Of a stretch of DNA of 64,000 nt, positions 52,214 through 60,289 are shown in pieces; position 1 is the first letter of the stretch; each line of letters opens with the position of its first letter. The position numbers were made by a program, and so were the translations under genes. The stretch is taken from NCBI GenBank assembly GCA_017461625.1, contig JAFTXJ010000013.1, forward strand, positions 124,001 through 188,000. Reading direction: 5' to 3'. The stretch is from Clostridia bacterium. Lineage in GTDB: Bacteria > Bacillota > Clostridia > Oscillospirales > Acutalibacteraceae. Under the pieces are notes generated by a model, which saw only the letters and a program-made list of their open reading frames with translations, did not search any database and was not told the DNA's origin.

Positions 52214-53959
52214 TTAGTCGTTGTAAAGGCTTCTCTTTACATAACTTGTGTGGAGAACTTCGTGAGCCTTATGGCTGCCGGGTTCGCCAAAGAATTCATC
52301 ATAAACTCTCTTAACAGCACTGTTTTCGTGTGAAACACGAACATCCTTGTTAGCATCACTCTTATAAAGAACTGATGCACGAAGAGCCTTGATGTCAACT
52401 GAGTTAACAACTGAAGCAGGCTGGTGAGGCTGACCGCCGCCGTTGATACAACCGCCGGGGCAACCCATGATTTCGATGAATGTATAATCACATTCGCCTG
52501 ACTTAACCTTTTCCATAACTGCTTTAGCATTTTTAGTGCCGCTTGCTACGCAAACTTTAATATCAAGGCCACCAACAGAATATGTTGCTTCCTTAACACC
52601 CTGCATACCGCGAACCTCTGTGAATTCGGGATCAGCAGCCTCTTCACCTGTAAGAGCTTTAACTGCTGTACGGAGAGCTGCTTCCATAACACCGCCTGTT
52701 GCACCGAAGATAACTGCAGCACCTGTGCCCTCACCGAGAGGATTGTCAAACTGCTCTTCAGGAAGAAGACGGAAGTTGATGCCTGCACCCTTGATCATCT
52801 TTGCAAGCTCACGGGTTGTGATTGAAGCGTCAACGTCAGCAAGACCTGCTGCGTTCTGGTCATCTCTGCCAACTTCAAATTTCTTTGCAGTACAGGGCAT
52901 TACGCTTACGCTGTAAATCTTTTCAGGGTCAATGCCCATGTTCTGAGCATACCATGTTTTGATGGTCGCACCAAACATCTGCTGAGGTGATTTACATGTT
53001 GAAAGGTGATCAAGCTGATCAGGATAATAATGCTCACAGTATTTAATCCAACCGGGTGAGCATGAAGTAATCATAGGAAGAACGCCGCCGTTTTTAACTC
53101 TTTCAACAAGCTCGTGTGACTCTTCCATAATTGTGAGGTCAGCTGAGAAGTTGGTGTCAAACACCTTGTCAAAGCCAAGGCGACGGAGAGCTGCAGCCAT
53201 TTTGCCTTCAACGTCTGTGCCGATTTCGTAGCCGAACTCTTCACCGAGAGCTGCACGAACAGCAGGAGCAGTCTGAACAACAACGAACTTTTCAGGGTCG
53301 TTGATAGCTGCGAGAACTTTTGCTGTATCGTCGGTTTCATAAAGAGCACCTGTGGGGCAGTTAACAATACACTGACCGCAAGCGATACAAGCGAAGTTGT
53401 TGATATCAAGCTCAAAAGCTGAACCGATGTGAGTGTCAAAGCCACGGGCGTTAGCACCGATAACTGAAACAGCCTGGTTTGCGCAAGCTGCAACACAACG
53501 ACGGCAAAGAACGCACTTGCTGTTATCTCTTACCATGTGAGGCATTGAAGCATCAAAGCCGTATTCGGGCTGAGCACCGTCAAAACGACCGGGGTTGTCA
53601 ACACCGTATTCAAGGCAGAGAGCCTGAAGCTCACAGTTGCCGCTTCTTACACATGAGAGACACTCACGGTTATGAGTTGAAAGAATAAGCTCAAGAGTTG
53701 TTTTTCTTGATTTTCTAACTTTTTCTGAGTTTGTAAAAATCTCCATACCCTCGTTAACAGGGAAAACGCAAGCAGAAACAAGACTTCTTGCACCCTTAAC
53801 TTCAACCATACAAATACGGCAAGCACCGATTTCGTTGATCTCTTTCATATAGCAGAGGGTAGGGATGTCGATACCTGCATATCTTGCAGCTTCGAGAATT
53901 GTGCTACCGTTAGGCACGCTCAAGGGCATGCCGTTAATTTTAATATTTACCATTTCCAT
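52214..53959 (-). CDS. hydA: [FeFe] hydrogenase catalytic subunit HydA (bifurcating, HndD-like)
   Basis: Catalytic subunit producing or oxidising H2 at the H-cluster. Domains in order: [2Fe-2S] ferredoxin (1-75; CYMKEINEIGACRICMVEV cut as CYMKEINEIGACRICM), a His-Cys3 cluster (HNRECLSCVRSGNCELQ near 97), two [4Fe-4S] clusters (CVLCRRCVAACANQA near 148; CIACGQCIVNCPTGA near 190), then the H-cluster domain: L1 TSCSPGW near 300, L2 MPCTAKK near 357 and L3 EIMGCPGGCINGGGQP near 498. All ligands are present; the L1 relay cysteine is in TSC. The length of 581 matches trimeric bifurcating enzymes that couple NADH and reduced ferredoxin to H2. Last gene of the operon, 18 nt after hydB. Confidence 0.96.
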   Translation of the reverse strand: MEMVNIKINGMPLSVPNGSTILEAARYAGIDIPTLCYMKEINEIGACRICMVEVKGARSLVSACVFPVNEGMEIFTNSEKVRKSRKTTLELILSTHNRECLSCVRSGNCELQALCLEYGVDNPGRFDGAQPEYGFDASMPHMVRDNSKCVLCRRCVAACANQAVSVIGANARGFDTHIGSAFELDINNFACIACGQCIVNCPTGALYETDDTAKVLAAINDPEKFVVVQTAPAVRAALGEEFGYEIGTDVEGKMAAALRRLGFDKVFDTNFSADLTIMEESHELVERVKNGGVLPMITSCSPGWIKYCEHYYPDQLDHLSTCKSPQQMFGATIKTWYAQNMGIDPEKIYSVSVMPCTAKKFEVGRDDQNAAGLADVDASITTRELAKMIKGAGINFRLLPEEQFDNPLGEGTGAAVIFGATGGVMEAALRTAVKALTGEEAADPEFTEVRGMQGVKEATYSVGGLDIKVCVASGTKNAKAVMEKVKSGECDYTFIEIMGCPGGCINGGGQPHQPASVVNSVDIKALRASVLYKSDANKDVRVSHENSAVKRVYDEFFGEPGSHKAHEVLHTSYVKRSLYND

Positions 53960-53977
53960 TATGACACGCTCCTTTTC

Positions 53978-55765
53978 TTAACCTTTTACAATTGCGCCGA
54001 ACTTACATGTATCAATACATACGCCGCACTTAATGCACTTTGCAGGGTCGATAACATGAGGATTCTTAACTGTTCCGCTGATAGCACCAACAGGGCACTT
54101 TCTTGAGCAGAGAGTACAGCCCTTACATTTGTCTGCAACAATTGAGATGCTCATAAGCTTCTTACATACGCCTGCGGGGCACTTCTTATCAACAACGTGA
54201 GCAATATATTCGTCACGGAAGAAGCGAAGTGTTGCAAGAACAGGGTTTGGAGCAGTCTGACCGAGACCGCAAAGTGAGTTTTCTTTAATATAGTTAGCGA
54301 GGCTTTCAAGCTCGTCAAGGTCTTCAAGAGTACCGTTACCGTCGGTGATTTTTTCAAGAATTTCCATCATTCTCTTTGTACCGATACGGCAAGGAGTACA
54401 TTTACCGCAAGATTCATCAACTGTGAAGTCAAGGAAGAACTTAGCGATGTCAACCATACAGTTGTCTTCGTCCATAACGATAAGTCCACCTGAACCGATC
54501 ATACAGCCGAGAGCTGTGAGGTTGTCATAGTCAATTGCTGTATCCATAAGGCTTGCAGGGATACATCCGCCTGAGGGACCACCGGTCTGAACAGCCTTAA
54601 ACTTTTTACCGTTGGGGATACCGCCACCGATATCTTCGATAACTTCACGAAGAGTGGTACCCATTGGGATTTCAACAAGACCTGTGTTGTTGATTTTACC
54701 GCCCAATGCAAATACTTTTGTACCCTTTGATTTTTCTGTACCCATTGTGTTGAAGTATTCAGCACCGTGGAGAATAATCTGAGGAATGTTTGCAAAGGTT
54801 TCAACGTTATTTTCTGTGGTGGGCTTTGCGAAAAGACCCTTAACTGCAGGATAAGGAGGTCTTGGTCTTGGCTCACCGCGGTTACCTTCGATTGATGTCA
54901 TAAGAGCAGTTTCTTCACCGCAAACGAATGCGCCTGCACCAAGACGGATGTGAAGGTCAAAGTCAAAGCCTGAGCCGAAAATATCTTTACCTAAAAGGCC
55001 GTATTCTCTTGCGTCGTCAATAGCTTTCTGAAGTCTGCCTACAGCGATAGGATACTCAGCACGAACATAAACGTAACCTTCTGTTGCACCTGTTGCGTAG
55101 CCGCAGATTGCCATTGATTCGATAACGCAGTGGGGGTCACCCTCAAGGATTGAACGGTCCATGAATGCACCGGGGTCACCTTCGTCAGCGTTACATACTA
55201 CATATTTCTGATCAGCAGCGTTTTTAGCTGTAAAGCTCCATTTAAGACCTGTGGGGAAACCGCCGCCGCCACGGCCACGAAGACCGGAATCTTTAACAAC
55301 GTCGATAACCTGCTCAGGGGTCATTTCTGTAACAGCCTTGGCAAGAGCCTGGTAACCGTCCATAGCGATATACTCTTCAATGTTTTCGGGGTCAATAACA
55401 CCGCAGTTACGAAGAGCAACTCTCTTCTGTTTTTTGTAGAAGTTTGTTTCATTGATTGATTTGATATCTTCGGTCTGAGTTGTTTCATCATAAAGAAGAT
55501 GTTTAACAATACGACCCTTAAGAAGATGCTCTTCAACGATTTCGGGAATATTTTCTACCTTAACTTCGCTGTAGAAACTGCCTTCGGGGTAAACAACCAT
55601 AATCGGACCGAGAGCACAAAGGCCGAAACAGCCTGTTTTAATAACCTTTACTTCGTCTGCAAGACCTTTAGCTTCGATCTCTTTTTCAAGAGCTTCGATG
55701 ATAGCTGCACTGTTAGAAGATGTACAGCCGGTACCGCCGCAGACAAGCACGTGTGAACGATACAT
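53978..55765 (-). CDS. hydB: Bifurcating hydrogenase NADH/FMN subunit HydB (NuoF-like)
   Basis: Flavin subunit that binds FMN and NADH and is the probable bifurcation site. The 595-residue protein has an N-terminal thioredoxin-like [2Fe-2S] domain (VCGGTGCTSSNSAAI near 8; CFGLCALGP near 46), the NuoF core (GLRGRGGGGFPTGLKW near 160, NADEGDPGAFMDRSILEGDP near 192, FVCGEETALMTSIEG near 280), the cluster motif CGKCTPCRIGTKRM near 457, and a C-terminal two-[4Fe-4S] ferredoxin (CKGCTLCSRKCPVGA, CIKCGVCIDTCKFGA). Complete and typical. It is 11 nt after the HndB-like gene. Confidence 0.96.
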   Translation of the reverse strand: MYRSHVLVCGGTGCTSSNSAAIIEALEKEIEAKGLADEVKVIKTGCFGLCALGPIMVVYPEGSFYSEVKVENIPEIVEEHLLKGRIVKHLLYDETTQTEDIKSINETNFYKKQKRVALRNCGVIDPENIEEYIAMDGYQALAKAVTEMTPEQVIDVVKDSGLRGRGGGGFPTGLKWSFTAKNAADQKYVVCNADEGDPGAFMDRSILEGDPHCVIESMAICGYATGATEGYVYVRAEYPIAVGRLQKAIDDAREYGLLGKDIFGSGFDFDLHIRLGAGAFVCGEETALMTSIEGNRGEPRPRPPYPAVKGLFAKPTTENNVETFANIPQIILHGAEYFNTMGTEKSKGTKVFALGGKINNTGLVEIPMGTTLREVIEDIGGGIPNGKKFKAVQTGGPSGGCIPASLMDTAIDYDNLTALGCMIGSGGLIVMDEDNCMVDIAKFFLDFTVDESCGKCTPCRIGTKRMMEILEKITDGNGTLEDLDELESLANYIKENSLCGLGQTAPNPVLATLRFFRDEYIAHVVDKKCPAGVCKKLMSISIVADKCKGCTLCSRKCPVGAISGTVKNPHVIDPAKCIKCGVCIDTCKFGAIVKG

Positions 55766-55776
55766 AATTTTCCTCC

Positions 55777-56148
55777 TTATTTATCGAGCGATGCTACCGT
55801 ATACTCAACAACGGGGTTGCCGTTAACAATGTGGTCTGCAACAACTCTTGCAACCTTTTCGGGTGACATCTGGATGTAAGTTACCTTTTCTTTACCTTCT
55901 TCAAAAACTTCAACGATAGGCTCATACTGGCACATACCGATGCAGCCTGTCTGGTTAACGGAAACGTCTTTGAGGTTTCTCTTAGCAACTTCTTCTACGA
56001 AGCCTGCAAGAACGGGTCTTGCACCTGCTGCGATACCGCAAGTAGCCATACCAACAACAACTCTGATGCCTGCGCCCTCTTCTTCTCTGACGTTCATCTG
56101 CTTTTCAGCTTTGGCTTTGATTGCCAACAATTCTTCAAGTGTTTTCAT
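55777..56148 (-). CDS. HndB-like [2Fe-2S] thioredoxin-fold ferredoxin
   Basis: A 123-residue protein resembling the HndB subunit of NADP-reducing hydrogenase. The four cluster cysteines are in VGMATCGIAAG near 37 and QTGCIGMCQYEP near 70, though the visible set is C37-x-C-like at one end and C-x3-C at the other, so one ligand is less certain. It would carry electrons between HydC/HydB and the catalytic subunit. Tight operon: it starts 1 nt before the end of the ATPase gene and ends 11 nt before hydB. Confidence 0.88.
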   Translation of the reverse strand: MKTLEELLAIKAKAEKQMNVREEEGAGIRVVVGMATCGIAAGARPVLAGFVEEVAKRNLKDVSVNQTGCIGMCQYEPIVEVFEEGKEKVTYIQMSPEKVARVVADHIVNGNPVVEYTVASLDK

Positions 56149-56700
56149 TTATACAACACCTCCGCGGATTATTTGAGTTTGTTCTTTTAAATATTCTTTC
56201 ATCCACATCACAACTTCAGGTTCATTCAGCGGAACTCCCCCGAGAATTTCTTTAAGCTGCTTTGTGTCAAGCACAAATTCTCTGCCGTCAACTATAAGGC
56301 GATAGAGAAAGTCAATGTGCGTATTCATTGTAATGAGTGTGATAACGGTGGAATCAATGTCACCAAGAGGGGTAAAATCAATGCTGTCGGTTTTAAAAAC
56401 GGCAGTAACCTGCGTTCCTTCACCCACAACAGAGCTTATATCAAAGCTTCCTCCCGTCATTTCTGCCGCCATTTTAAAAAGGGGGATTCCCATCCCGACC
56501 TTTCGTGTGGTTCTTGTGGTGCAGAAGGGGTCGTTGACCCTTGCAAGCATTTCTTCGCTCATTCCGCAACCGTCATCAATGATTTTAACAGTCATTGTGT
56601 TGTCGGCTGAATTTTCTTCAACTGAAACCTCAACCACCGAGGCTTTGGCAGATATTGAATTTTGCGAAATATCCAGTATGTTTAAGGATAATTCACGCAT
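56149..56700 (-). CDS. GHKL ATPase (histidine-kinase-like) in the hydrogenase operon
   Basis: A 183-residue soluble protein with a GHKL ATP-binding fold. The N box is LNILDISQNSISAKAS (5-20), the G1 box IIDDGCGMSEE near 42 and the G2 box KVGMGIPLFKMAAEMTGG near 66. The ATPase part ends near 105, followed by about 75 residues of unknown type. There is no phospho-acceptor histidine or dimerisation domain, so it is not a complete sensor kinase. It sits between hydC (2-nt gap) and the HndB-like gene, within the structural operon. A protein kinase, anti-sigma or assembly role is possible; none is shown by sequence. Confidence 0.85.
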   Translation of the reverse strand: MRELSLNILDISQNSISAKASVVEVSVEENSADNTMTVKIIDDGCGMSEEMLARVNDPFCTTRTTRKVGMGIPLFKMAAEMTGGSFDISSVVGEGTQVTAVFKTDSIDFTPLGDIDSTVITLITMNTHIDFLYRLIVDGREFVLDTKQLKEILGGVPLNEPEVVMWMKEYLKEQTQIIRGGVV

Positions 56701-56702
56701 AA

Positions 56703-57200
56703 TTATGCCTGATATTTAGCAAGGATACCGGGGATATCGTCAGCAACAAGCTTACCGTAAACCTCATCATTAACTGTGAGAACGGGAGCAAGACCGCAAG
56801 CACCGATACAACGGCATGCTTCAATTGAGAATTTGCCGTCTTCTGTACATTCGCCGGCATCGATTTTAAGCTCTTCACAAAGCTTGTCAACAAGATCCTG
56901 AGCGCCTTTAACATAGCAAGCGGTGCCAAGGCAAACAGAGATGTTGTATTCGCCCTTTGGAGACAAAGCGAACTGTGCGTAGAAAGTTGAGATTCCGTAT
57001 ACCTTTTCAACAGGTACATCCATACCGTCGGCAATCATCTTCTGAACTTCAAGCGGAAGATAGCCGTAAATTCCCTGAGCCTGCTGCATAACGTGCATAA
57101 GAAGGCTGTTGTCGCCTTTGCATTCTGCGATTACAGCCTGAAGCTGTGCTTCCTGCTCGGGAGTACCTTTGAAAGGTATTTTGCTGATTTTTTTGAGCAT
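56703..57200 (-). CDS. hydC: Bifurcating hydrogenase subunit HydC (NuoE-like)
   Basis: The 165-residue [2Fe-2S] subunit of the complex, homologous to NuoE and HndA. The cluster ligands are CLGTACYVKG near 91 (C-x4-C) and CRCIGACGLAP near 129 (C-x3-C). The N-terminal helix bundle contains LMHVMQQAQGIYGYLPLEVQ near 33, typical of the family. First gene of the operon hydC, ATPase, HndB-like, hydB, hydA. AGGAGG lies 10 nt before the ATG at 57200, and a candidate Rex operator with a consensus promoter lies upstream. Confidence 0.95.
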   Translation of the reverse strand: MLKKISKIPFKGTPEQEAQLQAVIAECKGDNSLLMHVMQQAQGIYGYLPLEVQKMIADGMDVPVEKVYGISTFYAQFALSPKGEYNISVCLGTACYVKGAQDLVDKLCEELKIDAGECTEDGKFSIEACRCIGACGLAPVLTVNDEVYGKLVADDIPGILAKYQA

Positions 57201-57231
57201 TTAAGTTTTCTCCTCCTTAAATAATATATGA

Positions 57232-57249
57232 TTGTTAAATTTATAGCAA
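57232..57249 (-). promoter_or_regulatory. Candidate Rex operator upstream of hydC
   Basis: Minus-strand TTGCTATAAATTTAACAA: 7-4-7 dyad with a perfect right half TTAACAA and two mismatches in the left half against TTGTTAA. It lies just downstream of the predicted start of transcription, where a repressor would block RNA polymerase. Rex senses NADH/NAD+ and controls hydrogenases in Clostridia. No rex gene is in the window. Confidence 0.5.
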
Positions 57250-57262
57250 TCTAATTCAAGTC

Positions 57263-57291
57263 AGTATACCACAAATCTATCGAAAAATCAA
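57263..57291 (-). promoter_or_regulatory. Promoter of the hydCBA operon
   Basis: Minus-strand TTGATT (57286-57291), 17-nt spacer, extended -10 TGGTATACT (box 57263-57268). The 238-nt gap up to the PHP gene otherwise holds AT-rich sequence with a possible second, weaker promoter further upstream (TTGTTA and TATATT). Confidence 0.78.
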
Positions 57292-57438
57292 GGTTTATGC
57301 ATAAATATACCATAATTTGCCGATATAACAACACCTTGTTTAAGGGTAAGTATGCCGACCTCTATATATCGTGGTTAATTGCGACTAACCGTATCAAATC
57401 CACAATATTTACCAAAAAATTTTTAAAAAATTTCACCC

Positions 57439-58149
57439 TTATCGGGCTAAAAAATCCACAACAGCCGCTGCCGAAAGTGCATCTGACTGTATATGTTTGG
57501 GGTTCATATTCATATTTTCAAGATAATGGGCATCGCTGTCAAAAAGAAGCTTCATCTTTTTAAGATCGGGATATTTTGAAAGATACTCTTCAACATCCGC
57601 TTTATCGGTAAGTTCTGCACATTTAAAGCCCATTGACAAATCAATTCCGCCAAGGTTTGAAATAACGGAATATGAGCTTCTGTCAATATGGGCGGGGAAA
57701 GCAACTCCGCCGTATTTTTTCACAAGCTCAGGCACCTGATAAATGCCTATATTGCAAGCAGTTGTCAAAAGAAGCTCTTCCGTGCCGATGATATTATCTC
57801 TTTCGTCCATAATTCTCTGCTCACCGAAAATATCGGGTCTGTTTTTAACCGGGGGCATATTTTCACGAACATAATCAGAAAAAGCAAGGGCATTTTCAAC
57901 ATCACGGAAAAGGCACACCACGTGAACCTCCTCTGCGGTGCAAAGCTCCATACCGGGTATAACCGTTATGCCGATTTCTTCCCCAACCTTTACGGCAGCG
58001 GGGCAATTAAGGCAGGTGTTATGGTCGGTGAGTGCTATCACATCAAGGTCAAGCAGCTTTGCCATATTCACCAGGTTATATGGTGTCATATCGTTGTCAC
58101 CGCAAGGAGAAAGGCAGGAATGGTTATGCAAATCGTATCTGAAAAACAT
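57439..58149 (-). CDS. PHP-domain phosphoesterase of the hydrogenase-linked module
   Basis: A 236-residue PHP protein. Metal motifs are DLHNHSCLSPCGDNDM near residue 6 (HxH), ALTDHNTCLNCPAA near 39, GMELCTAEEVHVVCLF near 65 and AFPAHIDRSS near 152, then FDSDAHYLEN near 208. All expected metal ligands are present. Extra cysteines (C47, C50) near the active site are notable. It overlaps the end of the DRTGG gene region by translation coupling (ribosome site in its last codons) and is the last gene of the module. The substrate is unknown; a nucleotide signal or protein phosphate is possible. Confidence 0.88.
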   Translation of the reverse strand: MFFRYDLHNHSCLSPCGDNDMTPYNLVNMAKLLDLDVIALTDHNTCLNCPAAVKVGEEIGITVIPGMELCTAEEVHVVCLFRDVENALAFSDYVRENMPPVKNRPDIFGEQRIMDERDNIIGTEELLLTTACNIGIYQVPELVKKYGGVAFPAHIDRSSYSVISNLGGIDLSMGFKCAELTDKADVEEYLSKYPDLKKMKLLFDSDAHYLENMNMNPKHIQSDALSAAAVVDFLAR

Positions 58150-58153
58150 AAAA

Positions 58154-58492
58154 TCAGCCCTTTAACAATTCCGAAATAAGCACAGCGGTTTCATAGCTGT
58201 TTTTTTCTGTTTGTAAAACGGCAACTCCGTTTTCTTTGGCACGGGCAAGTGCGTTATCATCAAAAGCAGCGTTTTCTGTGAGCACAATGCAGGCACAGTC
58301 AGCAAGCACCGCCACACCTACAGCATTGATGTTACCCATAACAGTCAACCACGCATCACCTTCCCTTGCCCTTGACATAACCCAGCTTAAAAGATCACCG
58401 CAGTAGCAACCGGTAATTTCTCTGTCGGGCAAGGTATCCGGGCAAAGAATTTTCATATTTCCCTTTTCCTGAAGGGATTTAACTGTAAGCAT
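58154..58492 (-). CDS. DRTGG-domain protein
   Basis: A 112-residue protein almost entirely made of a DRTGG domain (DREITGCYCGDLLSWVMSRA near 27-46). Such domains occur in phosphotransacetylases and HPr kinases and are thought to bind small ligands. The ATG at 58492 is chosen from GAGGAGG 9 nt upstream; a longer open frame to 58582 overlaps the hydrogenase-like gene without a site. It lies 4 nt after the sensor hydrogenase gene and directly before the PHP gene. Confidence 0.85.
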   Translation of the reverse strand: MLTVKSLQEKGNMKILCPDTLPDREITGCYCGDLLSWVMSRAREGDAWLTVMGNINAVGVAVLADCACIVLTENAAFDDNALARAKENGVAVLQTEKNSYETAVLISELLKG

Positions 58493-58496
58493 ATTA

Positions 58497-59831
58497 TTAA
58501 TCCTCCTCATGCTTTCTGAAAGGTGCAGGCAGAATTTCTCTGAACATCTCTGCCTCCGGCTCGTGAGATTCGGCATATTCATTTCGTGTTAAGAACATAC
58601 AGTCGTGAATACCTGCAAAGCCGCGTACAATATCCTCCGCCAACGCTTTGCATGACGGAGCACCGCAGGTTCCGCAGTCAAGCTTGGGAAGCTTTGCTTC
58701 AAGGTCATTGATTTCACCCATAATACGCATAGCATCAAAAATGTTATCTGCAAGGCGCATAATGTTGTTTGCCTGTGGGGCTTTTTCCCAATCAAGCTTG
58801 TCGCTTTCAGGCTCTTCATCTGTATATCTGATGCAGGAAACAGGCAGGTATTTTCTGAGCATCTGCAAACGTCTTTTTGCAATAAACGGATTTTCAGCCG
58901 TAAGGCTTCCGCCCACACAACCGCAGGTGCAGGAGTTAAGCTCAATAAATTCCATACTGTCAAGCTTGCCGTCTTCAACCTCATCAAGGATTGTTTTAAC
59001 ATTCTCTATGCCGTCGGCAGCGAGATAATTATCGCAAAGAAGGGCTGCACTTTCGCCGCCGGAGGTTGACCAGCTTACACCGATTTTGCCTGATTGCTGC
59101 AAATCTTCAATAAGCCTTTCATCTTTGCTGAGCCTTCCCATTTCGTGAACAAGGGCAGGATAAATATCTTTAATTGCCACAGCACCGTCAATTACGGGCT
59201 TTTCAAGAGTGAGAGGCTTTTTGATTGCTGTTATTTTAGCAGGGCAAGGGGTAATAAAGAAAACACCTATTTCCTCATTTTTGAGCCCTGTTTTTTCCAT
59301 AGCCTCTTTCCTTGCCATTATGGCCGCAATTTCCATCGGTGCGTTAAAATCAAGAAGCTGCGGGATAAGAGTGGGATAAGAAACGGTTATAAGCCTCACC
59401 ACCGCCGGGCAGGCAGAAGAGATCAAGGGCTTACCGGTTTTATTTTCTTTAAGCTTTTTACGTGTTGCGTGAGATACCACCTCAGCAGCTTTGGATACCT
59501 CAAACACCTCGTCAAAGCCGAGCTGTTTTAACCCGCTGAGAACGTAGTTTACATCGTCAAGGTTATTAAACTGACCGTAAAGCGACGGAGCAGGTAAAGC
59601 AATTTTGTATTTAAAATTTTTAACATTTTCAAGAGATTCCCTCTGAGCATACTTTGCATGGTGAGGGCAGACCGCGATACATTTTCCGCAGTCAATACAT
59701 TTTTCTTTTATAATATTTGCCTTTCCGTTACGGACTCGGATAGCCTCTGTGGGGCAATGCTTAATGCAGTTCATACAGCCGACGCATTTATCCCTGTCCA
59801 TTCTCACGGAATGAAAAAGATTTTCTTTCAT
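58497..59831 (-). CDS. Sensor-type [FeFe] hydrogenase-like protein with Fes domain
   Basis: A 444-residue protein. Residues about 14-62 form a 2x[4Fe-4S] ferredoxin (CVGCMNCIKHCP; CIDCGKCIAVCP). Residues about 75-340 resemble the H-cluster domain: L1 SSACPAV, L2 TPCPAK and L3 ELNSCTCGCVGG, with the four cubane-bridging cysteines kept. The proton-relay cysteine of L1 (TSCCP in catalytic enzymes) is alanine, and L3 lacks the canonical CPGGC. Residues about 385-410 form a Fes-type cluster domain (LDCGTCGAPSCKALAEDI). These are features of regulatory hydrogenases. ATG 59831 follows AAAGGGG by 8 nt. It sits between an RsbW-like ATPase and a DRTGG gene. Confidence 0.88.
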   Translation of the reverse strand: MKENLFHSVRMDRDKCVGCMNCIKHCPTEAIRVRNGKANIIKEKCIDCGKCIAVCPHHAKYAQRESLENVKNFKYKIALPAPSLYGQFNNLDDVNYVLSGLKQLGFDEVFEVSKAAEVVSHATRKKLKENKTGKPLISSACPAVVRLITVSYPTLIPQLLDFNAPMEIAAIMARKEAMEKTGLKNEEIGVFFITPCPAKITAIKKPLTLEKPVIDGAVAIKDIYPALVHEMGRLSKDERLIEDLQQSGKIGVSWSTSGGESAALLCDNYLAADGIENVKTILDEVEDGKLDSMEFIELNSCTCGCVGGSLTAENPFIAKRRLQMLRKYLPVSCIRYTDEEPESDKLDWEKAPQANNIMRLADNIFDAMRIMGEINDLEAKLPKLDCGTCGAPSCKALAEDIVRGFAGIHDCMFLTRNEYAESHEPEAEMFREILPAPFRKHEED

Positions 59832-59869
59832 AAACAATTCCCCTTTGTTGCAGGAGTAATAATTACGAA

Positions 59870-60289
59870 TTAAAAATTAAATGTAAGCGTGATTGTTGTG
59901 CCCACACCGATTTCGGTGTCAATGTGCATAGTGTCAGAATATTTTTTGATATTTGGCAGACCCATACCTGCACCAAAGCCCAATGCTCTTACATTTTCGG
60001 GGGCAGTTGAAAAGCCTTCCGTCATAGCCTGCTCAATGTCAGGGATGCCGGGACCTCTGTCTTTTAAAACAACGGTAACCTTTTCGGGGCTGATTTCAGC
60101 GTCAATAACACCGCCGTCAGCGTGAATAACCATATTGATTTCACCCTCATAAACAGCAATGGCAACATTGCGGATAAGGGATGCGTCAAAGCCTAAATCT
60201 TTAAGGGCTTTTTTGATTTTGCCCGAAGCTTCTCCCGCGCAGGAAAAATCGTTGCTGTCAACATCATAATGAAGCTTAATGTTTTCCAT
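59870..60289 (-). CDS. RsbW/SpoIIAB-like GHKL ATPase (anti-sigma/serine kinase type)
   Basis: A 139-residue GHKL ATPase. The N box is NVAIAVYEGEINMVIHA near 42-58 (conserved E-x3-N), G1 is LKDRGPGIPD near 75 and G2 is GFGAGMGLPNIKKYSD near 103. Size and motifs match RsbW/SpoIIAB-type serine kinases that also act as anti-sigma factors. No anti-anti-sigma (STAS) or PP2C partner is visible. Its start overlaps the stop of the upstream DRTGG gene (TAATG), and it precedes the sensor hydrogenase gene, so it probably passes on the redox signal; this is inference. Confidence 0.87.
   Translation of the reverse strand: MENIKLHYDVDSNDFSCAGEASGKIKKALKDLGFDASLIRNVAIAVYEGEINMVIHADGGVIDAEISPEKVTVVLKDRGPGIPDIEQAMTEGFSTAPENVRALGFGAGMGLPNIKKYSDTMHIDTEIGVGTTITLTFNF

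Noticed and set aside
57297..57563. Plus-strand 88-codon frame in the gap before hydC
   Set aside because: It spans the hydC promoter region and overlaps the PHP gene on the other strand, without a ribosome site or recognisable sequence.
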